From assembly GCA_037954235.1 (NCBI GenBank), contig JBBMOA010000020.1, positions 16,274,677 to 16,338,676 on the forward strand: a stretch of 64,000 bases of DNA, in the 5' to 3' direction. Source of the stretch: Aulostomus chinensis (lineage: Eukaryota > Chordata > Actinopteri > Syngnathiformes > Aulostomidae). The position numbers were made by a program, and so were the translations under genes. The notes under the pieces were generated by a model. That model was not told where the DNA came from. It was given only the letters and a program-made list of their open reading frames with translations, and ran no database searches. Position 1 is the stretch's first letter. The number at the start of each line of letters is the position of its first letter. This document shows, in pieces, positions 1 to 35,487 of the stretch.

Positions 1-84
1 ACCATAATGCTGCAAAACTTGAACAGATGCAATGCCATGTGGGGTTTGCAGCTGTTGCGAAGCCTTAGAAAACCTTCCACTGAA

Positions 85-85
85 C

Positions 86-116
<31 letters not shown>

Positions 117-120
117 ACAC
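85..120. repeat. Poly-C followed by (CA)n
   Basis: An uninterrupted C run of about 18 bases passes directly into about nine CA units. Confidence 0.95.
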
Positions 121-360
121 TCTGATCATGTGAAAGGAGACGGAGCGACAGACGTGACTGATGACTTGAATAAGCTTGATGATGAGAAGACTCACAGGTA
201 AACTACATTTGATGTGTCTTCAGTCAGTTACTCCTGCTACCTACAGATGGCGCTCCATTCATTTTAAAAACACCCGGCGTCTCATATGATTGTCCATCGC
301 TGAGCGCAGCGGACCGACTTGCATGGCGGGGATGAGCTCCACCTCACCTGTCCTTGAGCC

Positions 361-362
<2 letters not shown>

Positions 363-451
<89 letters not shown>
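363..451. repeat. (GA)n microsatellite, about 44 units
   Basis: A perfect GA dinucleotide tract of 89 bases, the longest perfect purine tract in the window. The apparent Ser-Leu and Arg-Glu reading frames on the two strands are products of the repeat, not genes. Confidence 0.98.
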
Positions 452-457
<6 letters not shown>

Positions 458-524
458 GTAGATTCAGCATGTATGTAGTCTGTATCTGGAAGCCATAAAT
501 CATGACCTTCTTCAATTTACACAG

Positions 525-541
525 GGTGGGGGGGGGGGGGG
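525..541. repeat. Poly-G run
   Basis: About 16 G residues following the short GGGTGGGG context; a homopolymer tract with no other structure. Confidence 0.9.
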
Positions 542-821
542 CATATTGATGGTTACCTATCTCCTTCACTCACTTTCACCTAGCTACAGACAACGGCATT
601 CTGGGTAACTATGACTGACACTTTACAGCCCCAGCGGACGCCCTCACCTCAGGAATAATCCCGACTGAAGGCGAAGAGTTAAACCTGGAGGTGATCATAG
701 ATCTTTCCTGATGAGCGACAGTGAGGAGCAGGCAGGAGAGTCACTGGGAGGACGCTGGGCCGCGTCCCAATTCCCCTCAACAGTAGAAAACGCTACAATC
801 GCGCTGGAGGTTTAGTTACAT

Positions 822-1632
822 CAGTAGTTCTCAACATGTTGGGGTTTTTTTGTCTTGACCTCTGATCCCTGCACCTCTTTGCCCACAGACACAATAATAA
901 TAGCTAGAAACACACCGATCAGCCACTTACAGCTTTTATATCGGGCAATAAATCTCCCTTCATGAGGATAACCCAGACTTTCTTTACACCTGCTGTCATG
1001 TTGTGCTTTTTGTGATCGGATTGCAATTCAGACGCTTCTCAACCGCATCTTCACACTTCATATTAACATGCGCCTTCGGTGTCCGCTTAGAGATCAGATT
1101 GCAGTCTGATCACGCGATGTCCCGCTCAGCCAAACATCACGTCTTCTTCTACTTCTGATGAAGTGTTTCCGGCAGCAGGTTGTACCGTCACCTTGTTTGC
1201 CTACCTGTAAAACAACAACAGAAAAAGAAAAAGGGATTCTCATCATTCATGAGGTTACGCCGTTGCATGGACCTCTTACTTGCGTTTTTGTTTTTTGTTT
1301 TTTAAGCAGGAGAAGAAGTTGTCGTCTGGAATATTACAGATAGCAGAGGTGAACATGATGTTATGTTTTTATTTTAGCTGCGCACAGCCACTACGCACCA
1401 GTGGATGCGGATCGTCATGGAGACCCTCACATCATGAAGACTGGGTACCAAACCTGTGTCTGCACTCGTGGAGAACCCTCCCTCGTCTTTAAGGATCTCA
1501 GCCCAAGAATGTGAATGTGGATTAATCCCCAAATGTCATGTCTATATTTATCCAGTACGGTCAGAACGCATCTCTGACAACATCCCAAGCTGGTTTGACC
1601 ACGTCACTTTTAATTCAAGCTACTCCACTAAC

Positions 1633-1663
<31 letters not shown>

Positions 1664-2187
1664 TTTTTGAGAGGGTGTTGTTTTCAGAGTGTATGCTGAG
1701 TTTGCTCTTTTACGCCTGGCTTTTAAGTGTGTGTAAAAACACAACCGAGACCCTCTGAGGAAGGTTGTTTGCAGCAGAAACACGTGGAGAAACGACGGCA
1801 GCCGCTGAAGGGAAAACAGGAGAATTTTCAGGTGCAGGAGGCACAAGATGGCTGCAGCCAGCTGATCGTTGTTTACTAGAAAGTTCATGTAGTTTATGGG
1901 GCGTCGATGAGAAGACACGATAGAGTTCATCGAAAAGGAAACTAAAACGGCAGCAACATTTAGGATATAAAGCTGAGAGTGAACTTCAGAAATGACTGAA
2001 CAGTTTGGTTTATCATGTTAAATCATGAGCTCCTATAATCTTCTGATACACACTCAGTCATCACTGAAACAGCTCGTAGAATAAACAAAAAGTTTCCAGT
2101 CAGGGATGTACTTATTTTTCAATCACACAACCACATGGCGACCCCGAGAAATTCTTCCTCGACCCCCCCCTATGTTGAGAACCACTG
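822..2187. mobile_element. hAT-like non-autonomous DNA transposon
   Basis: The left end reads CAGTAGTTCTCAACAT, and the right end, reverse-complemented, reads CAGTGGTTCTCAACAT: 15 of 16 bases agree as terminal inverted repeats. CAGTGGTTCTCAA is a terminus I know from hAT-family elements in vertebrates. The flanking eight bases are AGTTACAT (814-821) and CGTTAAAT (2188-2195), a 6/8 match, as for an aged 8-bp target-site duplication typical of hAT. Next to the right end the sequence GACCCC and GGCGACCCCGAG fits the usual sub-terminal pattern. The 1.37-kb interior has no transposase frame and contains a TG microsatellite, so the copy is non-autonomous and old. The alternative is two separate termini that happen to face each other. 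Confidence 0.6.
1637..1663. repeat. (TG)n microsatellite
   Basis: About 13 TG units inside the hAT-like element. Confidence 0.95.
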
Positions 2188-3242
2188 CGTTAAATAAACT
2201 TTCAGTGTTTTCTTCGGTTTTTAAACAAAAACAAAAAACCCCATCACATTCTGCAGTGTTGAAGTGTCATTGCACAACGGCGACGCATTTCCAGCTGGTT
2301 CGTTGGTCAACAATCCACAAGTTAATGTTGCTGGGAGCAGTAATGGATTGGCGGGGCGTAGCCATGCCAAGAGAATAAATAAAAATGAAAACGTGACAAG
2401 GCCATTTATTTGTTTAATTCAATCTTCTGTTGAGAGGTCTTTTCGCTGGAGATCATATTTGATTTTGTTTAGGGGAATGGTTTGTGGCAGGCTGATTAAA
2501 CGCAGACTTAACTCCCCCAACCCCCAATATTGGCTGAAGTTGAAAGCCCACTAAATGAAATGACTTCCACAGGATTGCACCACAAAAGAAGGGAGTGTGT
2601 CAGATGTGCATTCAGCCGGCGTCGTAGCCAACACAAGGTCAAACAGGACGTCGCGTAGACAGCTAACCGACTGACAGTCGGGGAGAGGGGATGCCGTTAC
2701 ACCCCTAAGGCACTGTCTTGCTAAACATCCAAGTGCACACATACGTGATTGGTCATGCTTGGACTGTACTCCTACCCCCTGAACCAGATCAGGACCAGCC
2801 GGTTTCCAGTCAAAGACCATGTGACTATAGATGCTTAAACACAAGATCACTGTTATTTCATTTCTGTCCACTTTGCGATGATAAAAGCAGCTAAAAAAAA
2901 AACCTTCAAAAATAGGAAAAAAAACTCACTGTGCACTTGATGATGCCAAAAAAGAAGCGTGTTGCTATTAAATACATAAATAGAGAGCTGCACCTAAATC
3001 CGATGTGTTGTGTGATCTCTTTTTGTCCTCTCAATATAAAATGTGTTATGTGGCGTCAACAACACCATTGGAGTCTGACAAGCTTTTGTCTCTGAAAACA
3101 TAAACAGTAAAAAGATATAAGTAGCCTAAAAATCTGGACGAAATTAGATACACAAACACGTTATTGTGTCCTTGCCAGTTTCTTGGGAAAACAAAATGGA
3201 AGTGCAAAACATTGTGATTGAAATGTTGAACAAAAGTACCAG

Positions 3243-3263
3243 TGTGTGTGTGTGTGTGTGTGT
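3243..3263. repeat. (TG)n microsatellite
   Basis: About ten TG units. Confidence 0.9.
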
Positions 3264-3420
3264 CCACATCTGTAGTTTTGCTTCGTCAGCAGATATATAA
3301 CCGGAGAGTAACCATTTTCATATTTCTTGTCTTATTTCTCAATAAAAATCCACCGCGGCGATTACATAAACCATGTGATTTTATTGTCACTGTACATTCA
3401 GTGCAGATCTGACTCACTCC

Positions 3421-3440
3421 AAAAAAAAAAAAAAAAAAAA
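3421..3440. repeat. Poly-A run
   Basis: Twenty A residues; no SINE or LINE body recognised on its 5' side. Confidence 0.9.
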
Positions 3441-4091
3441 GCATGTTATTTACACATGGGTACAGTTGAGCATCAACACAACAAACAAGAACACAAGAAA
3501 AACACCTCGCAACACTGTCCAGTGAACTGTGGTTGGCTTTTTGTTACTCAGCTCCAACATTATTTTTCACATTATTCTCTTCGTTTTAAGAGGAGTGCAT
3601 AGTTCCCCCGTCCTTTCCCCGAGCGAAGGGTAAGTTTATAATCAAAATGAGCCTTTTAACTTGATTCATATATCACAATTGCTAACATATTGCTTTTGAG
3701 GGGAGTGAACCTCTTGGGTAATCGCATGTCTGTGGTACACACACCTAGCTGGGTCCCTTTATACACCGCGGACCAGGACGGCCGAGGAGGTTCCTCCGTG
3801 TTTTATGTAAATCTCGTCATCTCAGAGTGCATGGAGATAAGATAAGTCCGCAAATGGAACAGCGAATAAGCAGCTTTCTCCTCCGAGGAATGTGCTCCCC
3901 AATTGCAGCAGGTTCATCTACATTTTTTTAATACCCAGTCAGTGATGTCACTTTATTTCTGTGCCACTGATTCCCAGGAGGAACCCATGGCCCGCTTCCA
4001 AACCCAGTGTAATTTTCAAAATATGAACTGAGGTACAGACTACTTCACTTGCTGTGTCGATAATTAAAATCAATGATAACACAACACAGGC

Positions 4092-4117
4092 GTGTGTGTG
4101 TGTGTGTGTGTGTGTGT
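4092..4117. repeat. (GT)n microsatellite
   Basis: About 13 GT units. Confidence 0.95.
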
Positions 4118-5102
4118 TTCATATAAACACAGAAAAGTACAAGATCATTAAACTGAACCGCTTGAATTATTTCACAGGTAATCAGATGAGGAACTAAATG
4201 AAAGAAATGATCAGTTATATTAATGCACAGCAGCTAGAGTATAGTGAAATATGCACAATACATTTGCAGTGTACAGCTCTGTACAGTAGGTTGTTGTAAA
4301 CAAAGCACGACTAAATGTCCGTCTGATGCTCCACAACACGAGGAAAACAGGAGGCCATATTTGCCTTGCATAGCCCAGTGATCGCTCTGTTACGAAACTG
4401 TTACAGACTCCGGTGAAATCGCCTCGCTTAAGGTTTAGACAAACCCTCCCCGCCCGTCAACTGAAATAAAACTCGTCCCCAAGGTAGAGTCAAAGCAGAA
4501 TTTAATTGCTCCATTTCTATTGAGAATTTCAGCATAGGAGACAATTAGGATTAATTGGATGTAGTAGAACCGTTTTAGAACTCTGGAAATAAATTTTTCT
4601 TTTTATTTTCTTATTAATTTGAGAGTTAGGCAAAGTTTGGGAAACAATTATCTGATGTAAAAGTGCTCAGCGCACAACTGATGGGAGGAGGGAGGAAGCT
4701 TGGTGTGTCGGTCATGGTCAAGTTTGTGAACGGAATATTGGAAGAACAGCTGGAAGAACTGAGTTAGCTCGTCTCACCCCGAACCATTGCAACGGTTTCT
4801 GACATCAGCGTTTTAACGGTTGTTTTGTGGTTTAGTGGTGCAACCTCATAAAGAGGCTGATGTTTAATCGATACATACATTTACTGAACAGAAGGATTTT
4901 CATCTGGTTTGGCTGTTATCGTCCCATTAAGGCTTAAAAATTCATTAGAAGAACTTATGTACCGACAGCAGTTAAATACGGAAGCCTGGAGCGGCCAGCA
5001 GGGAAAACTTTTGTTTTGACATAGAAGAAAAAAATACATTAAAAATCAGAGGCCACCAGATATGAATTTCTCCTGCAATTTAGGGCCATAAAATAGAAGT
5101 TG

Positions 5103-5747
5103 TTCCCTCAATCTAGTTATATTGATGCCACGGGAGGTAACTTGTTCCCTCAGTTTAGTTATATTGATGCCACGGGAGGTAACTTGTTCCCTCAGTTTAG
5201 TTATATTGATGCCACGGGAGGTAACTTGTTCCCTCAGTTTAGTTATATTGATGCCACGGGAGGTAACTTGTTCCCTCAGTTTAGTTATATTGATGCCACG
5301 GGAGGTAACTTGTTCCCTCAGTTTAGTTATATTGATGCCACGGGAGGTAACTTGTTCCCTCAGTTTAGTTATATTGATGCCACAGGAGGTAACTTGTTCC
5401 CTCAATCGAGTTATATTGATGCCACGGGAGGTAACTTGTTCCCTCAGTTTAGTTATATTGATGCCACGGGAGGTAACTTGTTCCCTCAGTTTAGTTATAT
5501 TGATGCCACGGGAGGTAACTTGTTCCCTCAGTTTAGTTATATTGATGCCACGGGAGGTAACTTGTTCCCTCAGTTTAGTTATATTGATGCCACGGGAGGT
5601 AACTTGTTCCCTCAGTTTAGTTATATTGATGCCACGGGAGGTAACTTGTTCCCTCAATCGAGTTATATTGATGCCACGAGAGGTAACTTGTTCCCTCAGT
5701 TTAGTTATATTGATGCCACGGGAGGTAACTTGTTCCCCCAGTTTAGG
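5103..5747. repeat. 42-bp minisatellite, 15 copies plus a partial
   Basis: The unit begins TTCCCTCAGTTTAGTTATAT and continues to GGAGGTAACTTG, 42 bp in all. Fifteen full copies run from 5103 to 5732, followed by a partial copy ending in GTTTAGG. Most copies are identical. Copies 1, 8 and 14 differ by CAATC(T/G)AG in place of CAGTTTAG; copy 7 has ACAGG for ACGGG and copy 14 has ACGAG. Because 42 is a multiple of three and the unit lacks stops in three frames, the array yields long repetitive open frames on both strands; I do not regard these as genes. Confidence 0.97.
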
Positions 5748-6459
5748 ATTTGGAAGCTACACTGGGGAACTCGATTTAATCAAAGCGCGGTCAACTTCTT
5801 AAAACAATGTAACAAAACCAAAACAAAAAAACAAAACAAAATTGAAGGAACAAGTTATATCTTGTGGCCGTATGTACAGTTTATGCATGGCTGCTCCTGG
5901 GTTCCATGGTTAAGTTCAAAGGGATGATTCACAGGTATTAATTACTTATATTTCATGTACATTTGAGGTTTTGGCCGCATCAGTGCCAAATCCCTAATTC
6001 TACCAGCGGGTTACATGTTCGGAGGGGGCTGCATCATAAGAACTGCACTTAATAATGAGCTATTCATTACATTAGTGAACAAATCGATTTGTTGCATCTT
6101 CTCCAACACAGAATGTACATCAATCTTGATGGTTCCTGCTAGTTTGGCTGGAAGCTAACGGCACTTGACATTTTCAAACTGCTGGTTGAAAAGGAGCAGT
6201 CTCCCTAAAGTCCTAAGAGAAGCTGATTAATTGTATCCTTTCTGATCTTATGGTAACATTATTCTGATTGCTATCTTTGAATAATTGGACTAATGGTTAA
6301 TAATGGATAGATATTAATCTCTAACACATCTGGAGTATATAGACTTATTCAATGAGTACCTCAGTGCTTCAGTGTTGGTAGAAATGTACATTCAGTGCCA
6401 GTTTGAATGAGTAGCACCGTCATTAAAGATGAGCTAAAAACAGCTTCAGTTAGCTGGAG

Positions 6460-6463
<4 letters not shown>

Positions 6464-6537
<74 letters not shown>
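6464..6537. repeat. (TA)n microsatellite, about 37 units
   Basis: A perfect TA tract of 74 bases, self-complementary and able to extrude as a cruciform. Confidence 0.97.
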
Positions 6538-6539
<2 letters not shown>

Positions 6540-7029
6540 CATCATCATTATTGTTATTCTCACAAACACAAGTGTCATTATACTGACTAAAATTCAACGG
6601 TTCTAAAAAAAACTAAATAAAATCACCCTTTGCCATTTAATTCTCAGCTTGGCTTCTTATAGTACATGGAGCAATTTCGGCTTTTGCTGCAATAAGTTGG
6701 AAAAATTTCTTTCATTTACAACAAGGACGTTGTGAAATCAGAATGTCGTCAAGGTCACATCCAAGTGACAGAAAAGGGTGAAGACAAAAGACGGGATCCT
6801 TTAAAACGCGCTCAGCTAGCGTAAAGACTTTGGTATCAACCCTGCTGGAAGTGCAACACAGTCCAAAAAACAAAACTGCACAGCTCATCAATATAGCGAC
6901 ACTTGTTAGAGAACGCGACCTATATTAAAGTAGAACAGCAACACTTGGACAATATAATGCAATCTGATATAACATCTACAGAGAAAAAGGACCATAAGTT
7001 TGAATATCTGACACAAAATATACATTGTT

Positions 7030-7840
7030 TAAGCTTCACAAAGTTAGTATTTATTGCAGAGCTATCAGGTAGCGTTAAAAGACGGACGTAGATTGCATTA
7101 TATTGTGTGGAGAAAAAAGTTACAATTTAGATTTAAATTAGAAACGTGAGTGAGGAGAGGAGCTCACTGGCTGGATAACCCATTATTGCCTTAGTGCAAA
7201 CTCTTCAGCCAACCACCGTCCTTCTGTAAGCACCAAGTTGACCACTGAGTCAATGAAGCTACCACGAGGTAAATATATCATGAGGAAAATCCAGAACCCT
7301 TGATGACAAATTTAAGAATATGTCTGACAATTTAACACCCCCCCCCCACTCCCCAAACCCCTCCCACCCCGCCCAGTGCAATTTCACACAATATACAGTA
7401 CACATAGTATATGTAGACCAGTTAGAGACTATTGCTTCAACAACCGACGTTAGAAAATATAAAATAAGAGAAAAATCACACGCGTGGCTCGGTGCAGCCA
7501 TACAGTTCTTTAGGACATTTATATTAACAGACTTTTGTTGTGAGATGAAAATAAGATAAGAAATTCACAGAAGCTTCAGGTGATATAGAGCAAAGAGGGT
7601 CTCTGGGTATAACAAGACCTCTGTTGCCTGATTTCTGTACACAACATCTTTATATACATCATCATGATCGCAATCAGGTTGATATTCAGCCTATTAAAAC
7701 CGTTTTTTTTCCTTCCTTTTTTTTCTTTAAATGTTCAAGCTTCCTCCTGTCACCATCTATTGGCACACCACCTCTGCTATGGGCTGTCTCTCGCCTCTCA
7801 TTGGCTGATGCAGCTGTCTGTCGCGTGTCGGGCTCAGGCG
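7030..7840 (-). other. esrrb: Probable esrrb 3' UTR
   Basis: Sequence downstream of the TGA, bounded by the first AATAAA on the minus strand. It holds no conserved frame. It contains A-rich runs on the minus strand (opposite T-runs near 7705-7730) and a G-rich run opposite the C-run at 7338-7347. Its length of roughly 0.8 kb is an inference from the signal position only; longer isoforms using later signals are possible. Confidence 0.4.
7050..7055 (-). terminator. Candidate polyadenylation signal AATAAA
   Basis: TTTATT on the plus strand reads AATAAA on the minus strand. It is the first canonical hexamer I found after the esrrb stop codon. A GT-rich stretch (TTTTGTGTC on the minus strand) follows about 35-45 nt downstream, as expected for a downstream element. 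The hexamer is common by chance in AT-rich DNA, so this is only a candidate. Confidence 0.35.
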
Positions 7841-31941
<24,101 letters not shown>

Positions 31942-31954
31942 TCTGGTTAACAAC

Positions 31955-31977
31955 CTGGAATTAGACACACACACAAA

Positions 31978-32011
<34 letters not shown>

Positions 32012-32036
32012 CCAGAGAGACATTTAAAAGTTAGCA
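31955..32036 (-). promoter_or_regulatory. esrrb: 3' splice site of first coding exon with embedded TG tract
   Basis: On the minus strand this reads: branch-point-like TGCTAAC (32036-32030), a short TC-rich stretch, 16 TG units (32010-31979), GTTTGTGTG, then TCTAATTCCAG ending at 31955. There is no AG dinucleotide between the TGCTAAC and the terminal AG, so this is one long AG-exclusion zone. The TG repeat therefore takes the place of much of the polypyrimidine tract. UG repeats at 3' splice sites are known TDP-43 and CELF binding sites, with CFTR exon 9 as the standard example. Confidence 0.65.
31979..32010. repeat. (CA)n microsatellite next to a splice acceptor
   Basis: Sixteen perfect CA units, with a second short (AC)5 at 31965-31975 nearer the exon. 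Reads (TG)n in the esrrb transcript. Confidence 0.95.
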
Positions 32037-34410
32037 TCAAATAAAAAAAAATAAACAGACCACCTACTTTTAAAAGTATCAGACAGAGTACTTCAAACTA
32101 CTTTGAGTAAATGAACAAACACGAGAACAGGCCGCCACAACGCTGGCGATATGTAAATGGTGCTTGTTTACTTCAAATGCAAATAAGTTCTGATTGTATA
32201 AGAGAAAAAGACACAAAGACATTAACATAAAAGGAAGCTTGCATCAGAAAACTGCTGTATCAATGAAATTATCACCGCTAACAAGCCTGACAAGATGTAG
32301 TGAGCGTCCCTCCTCTCTATCATCGTCTGATCATTCTGTAAGAAATTAATCAGCTGTGATGGAGCGCTCGCCTCCCGCACGCAACCGGTTTATCTGGCCT
32401 TGATAGATTGTGTTACACACACAACCATTAATGTGTTGGAATGTGAAGTGATATACTGCGGTAGCTTTTTCTCTCGGGCAAAATGGTAACTAATGACCAT
32501 GTCAACAGATGCCCCATACATCTTGCAAACACAATGCCCACAATTGGTTGGCTGCCAGAAGTAAATGAATGAATGAAACTTCAGAAGGCTTTTAATGGAC
32601 AGAGAGAGGTGTTACACTCAGCATATGGAGGATCATGGGTTATACATGACCCAATCAATAGTCCCGGTTTGTTTGCCAATGAACGGTGCCGGGTTACGGT
32701 GGACTCAGAAGTTTGGGGAGGATGAGGAAGAGCAGACTTGGCTGATATTTTATCAGATATTATCCAAAAAAAGAAAAAGAAAAAAAACCAAAACATCCTG
32801 AACTGCTGCCATGGATAGCCTTAGAGATCAACGGCCGAAACTGTGGGCGTAGGCAGAATATATAGGAACATCGTCTTCTATTTGCTGGTTACAGTTTTCT
32901 GTTCGATTATCAACTTAAGACGCAACACTGGAATGGAAAGATGACGACTTAAATGTCTCACAATTAAAATATGAATCCAGAAAATGATTAAAAAGCTAAA
33001 CTTTGTCAGACGACGATGGTGGGTCACATTTAAGCCAAAATTTGACCTGTCACAATAATAACTACATTGACTTACTGTACAAAAATAGACATGAAATTGC
33101 TCATTGCGTGTATATCCACACTTGTTCACGTAACGGTAACTGGTGTGTTTAGAACTACAAACTGAAAACCCCTTGTCTTGTACCTTATCAGCGTTCGTAG
33201 AAGAGAACTTTACAAACAAAAGGTTTCCCTCCAAATGTGAGGTTTCACAATGACATGTTCTCTTCTTGAAGATTTTAGTTGCAGATATAACAAAAAATAC
33301 AGTTCTCTTTTTCCATATGTAAGAAGTTATGTCATTTCCTGAAAAATCTGTTTCCACTTTTTTTTTTTTTTCCAAGTCATGTACTTTAATGTGCATGACC
33401 TAATAAATAAAAAGTTATTCCTCTTGAGGGCAGTGCAGTGTTTATAGCTTCAATAATACTCAGTTAAACAAAGTGCTGGTGCTGCTTGTCACAGTTGGTG
33501 CAAGTTTTATGCAACTTTGGTGCAACAGTTCAGTTCATGTTTGAAAGTTGTAAAAAACGGGGCAAGAGCAGTGGAAAGCCACGTGAAAAATGTCTAGCAA
33601 GCTAATGCCAGCCAGATTCCCGTGAATGTTTGCCCCCCTCCCCCCTTTTTTTGCGGCTGTTTCAAATTTGATGTTGTGGTTTGGAATGTATTTTTGGTCT
33701 GTTGCCTATTTGCAAAAGCGTTTAAACAAAACCATGAAGTCATCAGGCTCTGACAACATGAAACCTCTCTTTGAACTGCTAACGGTTGGCGGGTGGAGGG
33801 AGGGTATAGCAGAAGGAGGAGATAGCCTCTACCCCTGGGCCTGGATCAGATCTATTGATCCTCGGCTTCCTTCCTGTTCCAGATGAGGCATGAAAAAATA
33901 AACCCTCCTCTTACGGGTCCCAGACATTCCTTATGCATTTTTAATCAGTCAGGACTGTTAACATAGTTTGAGATGGAGTGATACAACAGTCTTCATTGGG
34001 AGGCTATTGCAGTTGGTAAAAGATTCACAGGACTTAAATCTTCTTAGCAATCAGCCTGTACGGACATTCGCTTGCCAGGTATATTTGCTTCCATGTGAGG
34101 GAAATGGAGAGAGCCAACAGTTAATACATCATCGGGGGGGATTCCCTATGGAATAGTAAGTACGATGTGGCATATGTAAAAAGTAGTTCACTCCACACTT
34201 AGCACACAGTAACGAGAGATGTGATGTCTGTTAGGTTAAATGGAAATTTCTAATGTGTCCTTTCAAATCTGTCGAAATGAAATAATGGCCTGAACCACCG
34301 ATTCGCACAGACAGAAATAGCTTCATGCCTTCTTAATTTGGTTTTCCTTCTTATTATATAGTTTTCTAAGCGCAGCCTGACTCTCCTCAAACCCACCCCA
34401 CTCCCTTGCG

Positions 34411-34411
<1 letters not shown>

Positions 34412-34469
<58 letters not shown>
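34412..34469. repeat. (AC)n microsatellite
   Basis: About 29 perfect AC units. Confidence 0.97.
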
Positions 34470-34830
34470 GTACACCTAATATCTAATGTTTGCTCCGCCG
34501 CGCAGAAAAATGGTACAGACAAGCACGACTCATCAGACAGACGTGAAGGTCACCTGCCTTCTGTGTTTTTTTTACTGTTCGTGGAGACCCAGACGGTCTC
34601 TCAATGGACACCTTGGAGCAACTGTCTGTTCACCGCAGCGAAAGACAGAGTCTAGACACCACTCAGTGTAGAGAGCTGTCCAGAAATACAACCAAGATGT
34701 TGCCTCAAATGCCATGAATGCTCAGATCAGTGACCACAGCCTTTTTTGTTTTTTTGTTTTGGAGCCATAGTGTGACGGGTGTGAAAATGTCCCACCAGAG
34801 CAGCTTAAAATCTCAAATGCTTGTGTCTGC

Positions 34831-34833
<3 letters not shown>

Positions 34834-34864
<31 letters not shown>
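34834..34864. repeat. (TG)n microsatellite
   Basis: About 15 TG units. Confidence 0.95.
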
Positions 34865-34867
<3 letters not shown>

Positions 34868-35417
34868 GGCATGCCTCCTTATGCTGGCAGCGCTGTAGAT
34901 CCCCTGCTTCCCTACATAAATCCTGAATCCATCCACCTCTTCCTCTAAACCATGAAATATGTTTTCCAGCCTCTGAATTTCAGCACAATAAATTGTGAGC
35001 GCCAGTCAAAAAGACAAAACAAGCAAAAACCTACCAAATAAAACACATAAATCTCCCACAATGACCTCACGCTATCCTTGACTTGACAAGTGAAGAGTTA
35101 AAAATCTCATTCTCCATATTTTACTATGATTTTTTTTTCCCTTCACCGAGGGGAAATATTATTATTAAGCTCGGGGTTAAGCTTGTTGCGAGGAACACAG
35201 CGTAAATCATGGCGCTGAACACACAGTCGAACATGGAAGCGCAGAAGGACAGAGGCAAGGAGCCATGCATGAAATTAGTTCATTAATCTTTCTATGATAG
35301 GCTGTCCTTGTTTGGGGCAAACTCTATCAGCTTTAAACTGAGTGCCCCTTCCTGCCTGACACATAGATTACACTGTTAGTCCGCAGCCGGGGTGTCTGGG
35401 AAATGAATGGTCATGGC

Positions 35418-35432
35418 GAGAGAGAGAGCGAG

Positions 35433-35484
<52 letters not shown>
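35418..35484. repeat. (AG)n microsatellite
   Basis: About 33 AG units with two CG interruptions near the left end; an all-purine strand apart from these. Confidence 0.95.

Positions 35485-35487
<3 letters not shown>

Larger units (their letters stand above)
1..7020. other. 3' flank of esrrb, no recognised gene
   Basis: Open frames here are short or lie in repeats. The stretch contains a C-run and CA repeat, a long GA repeat, a hAT-like element, several TG repeats, a 42-bp minisatellite and a long TA repeat (listed separately). The sequence at 2200-5090 and 5750-6460 shows nothing else that I recognise. Confidence 0.6.

Noticed and set aside
282..569. Ser-Leu and Arg-Glu rich frames on opposite strands
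   Set aside because: Pure translation of the GA microsatellite.
5103..5747. CRISPR-like array
   Set aside because: The repeats are directly head to tail without unique spacers and the genome is vertebrate.
5046..5927. Long repetitive open reading frames on both strands (14-residue repeats)
   Set aside because: They arise because the minisatellite unit is 42 bp and free of stops in three frames. There is no codon bias, no non-repetitive domain and no splice context.
6749..6757. Perfect ERR response element TCAAGGTCA downstream of the gene
   Set aside because: TNAAGGTCA has eight fixed bases, so about two matches are expected by chance in 64 kb on both strands. Only this one and TGAAGGTCA at 34544-34552 were noticed, so there is no enrichment to support autoregulation.
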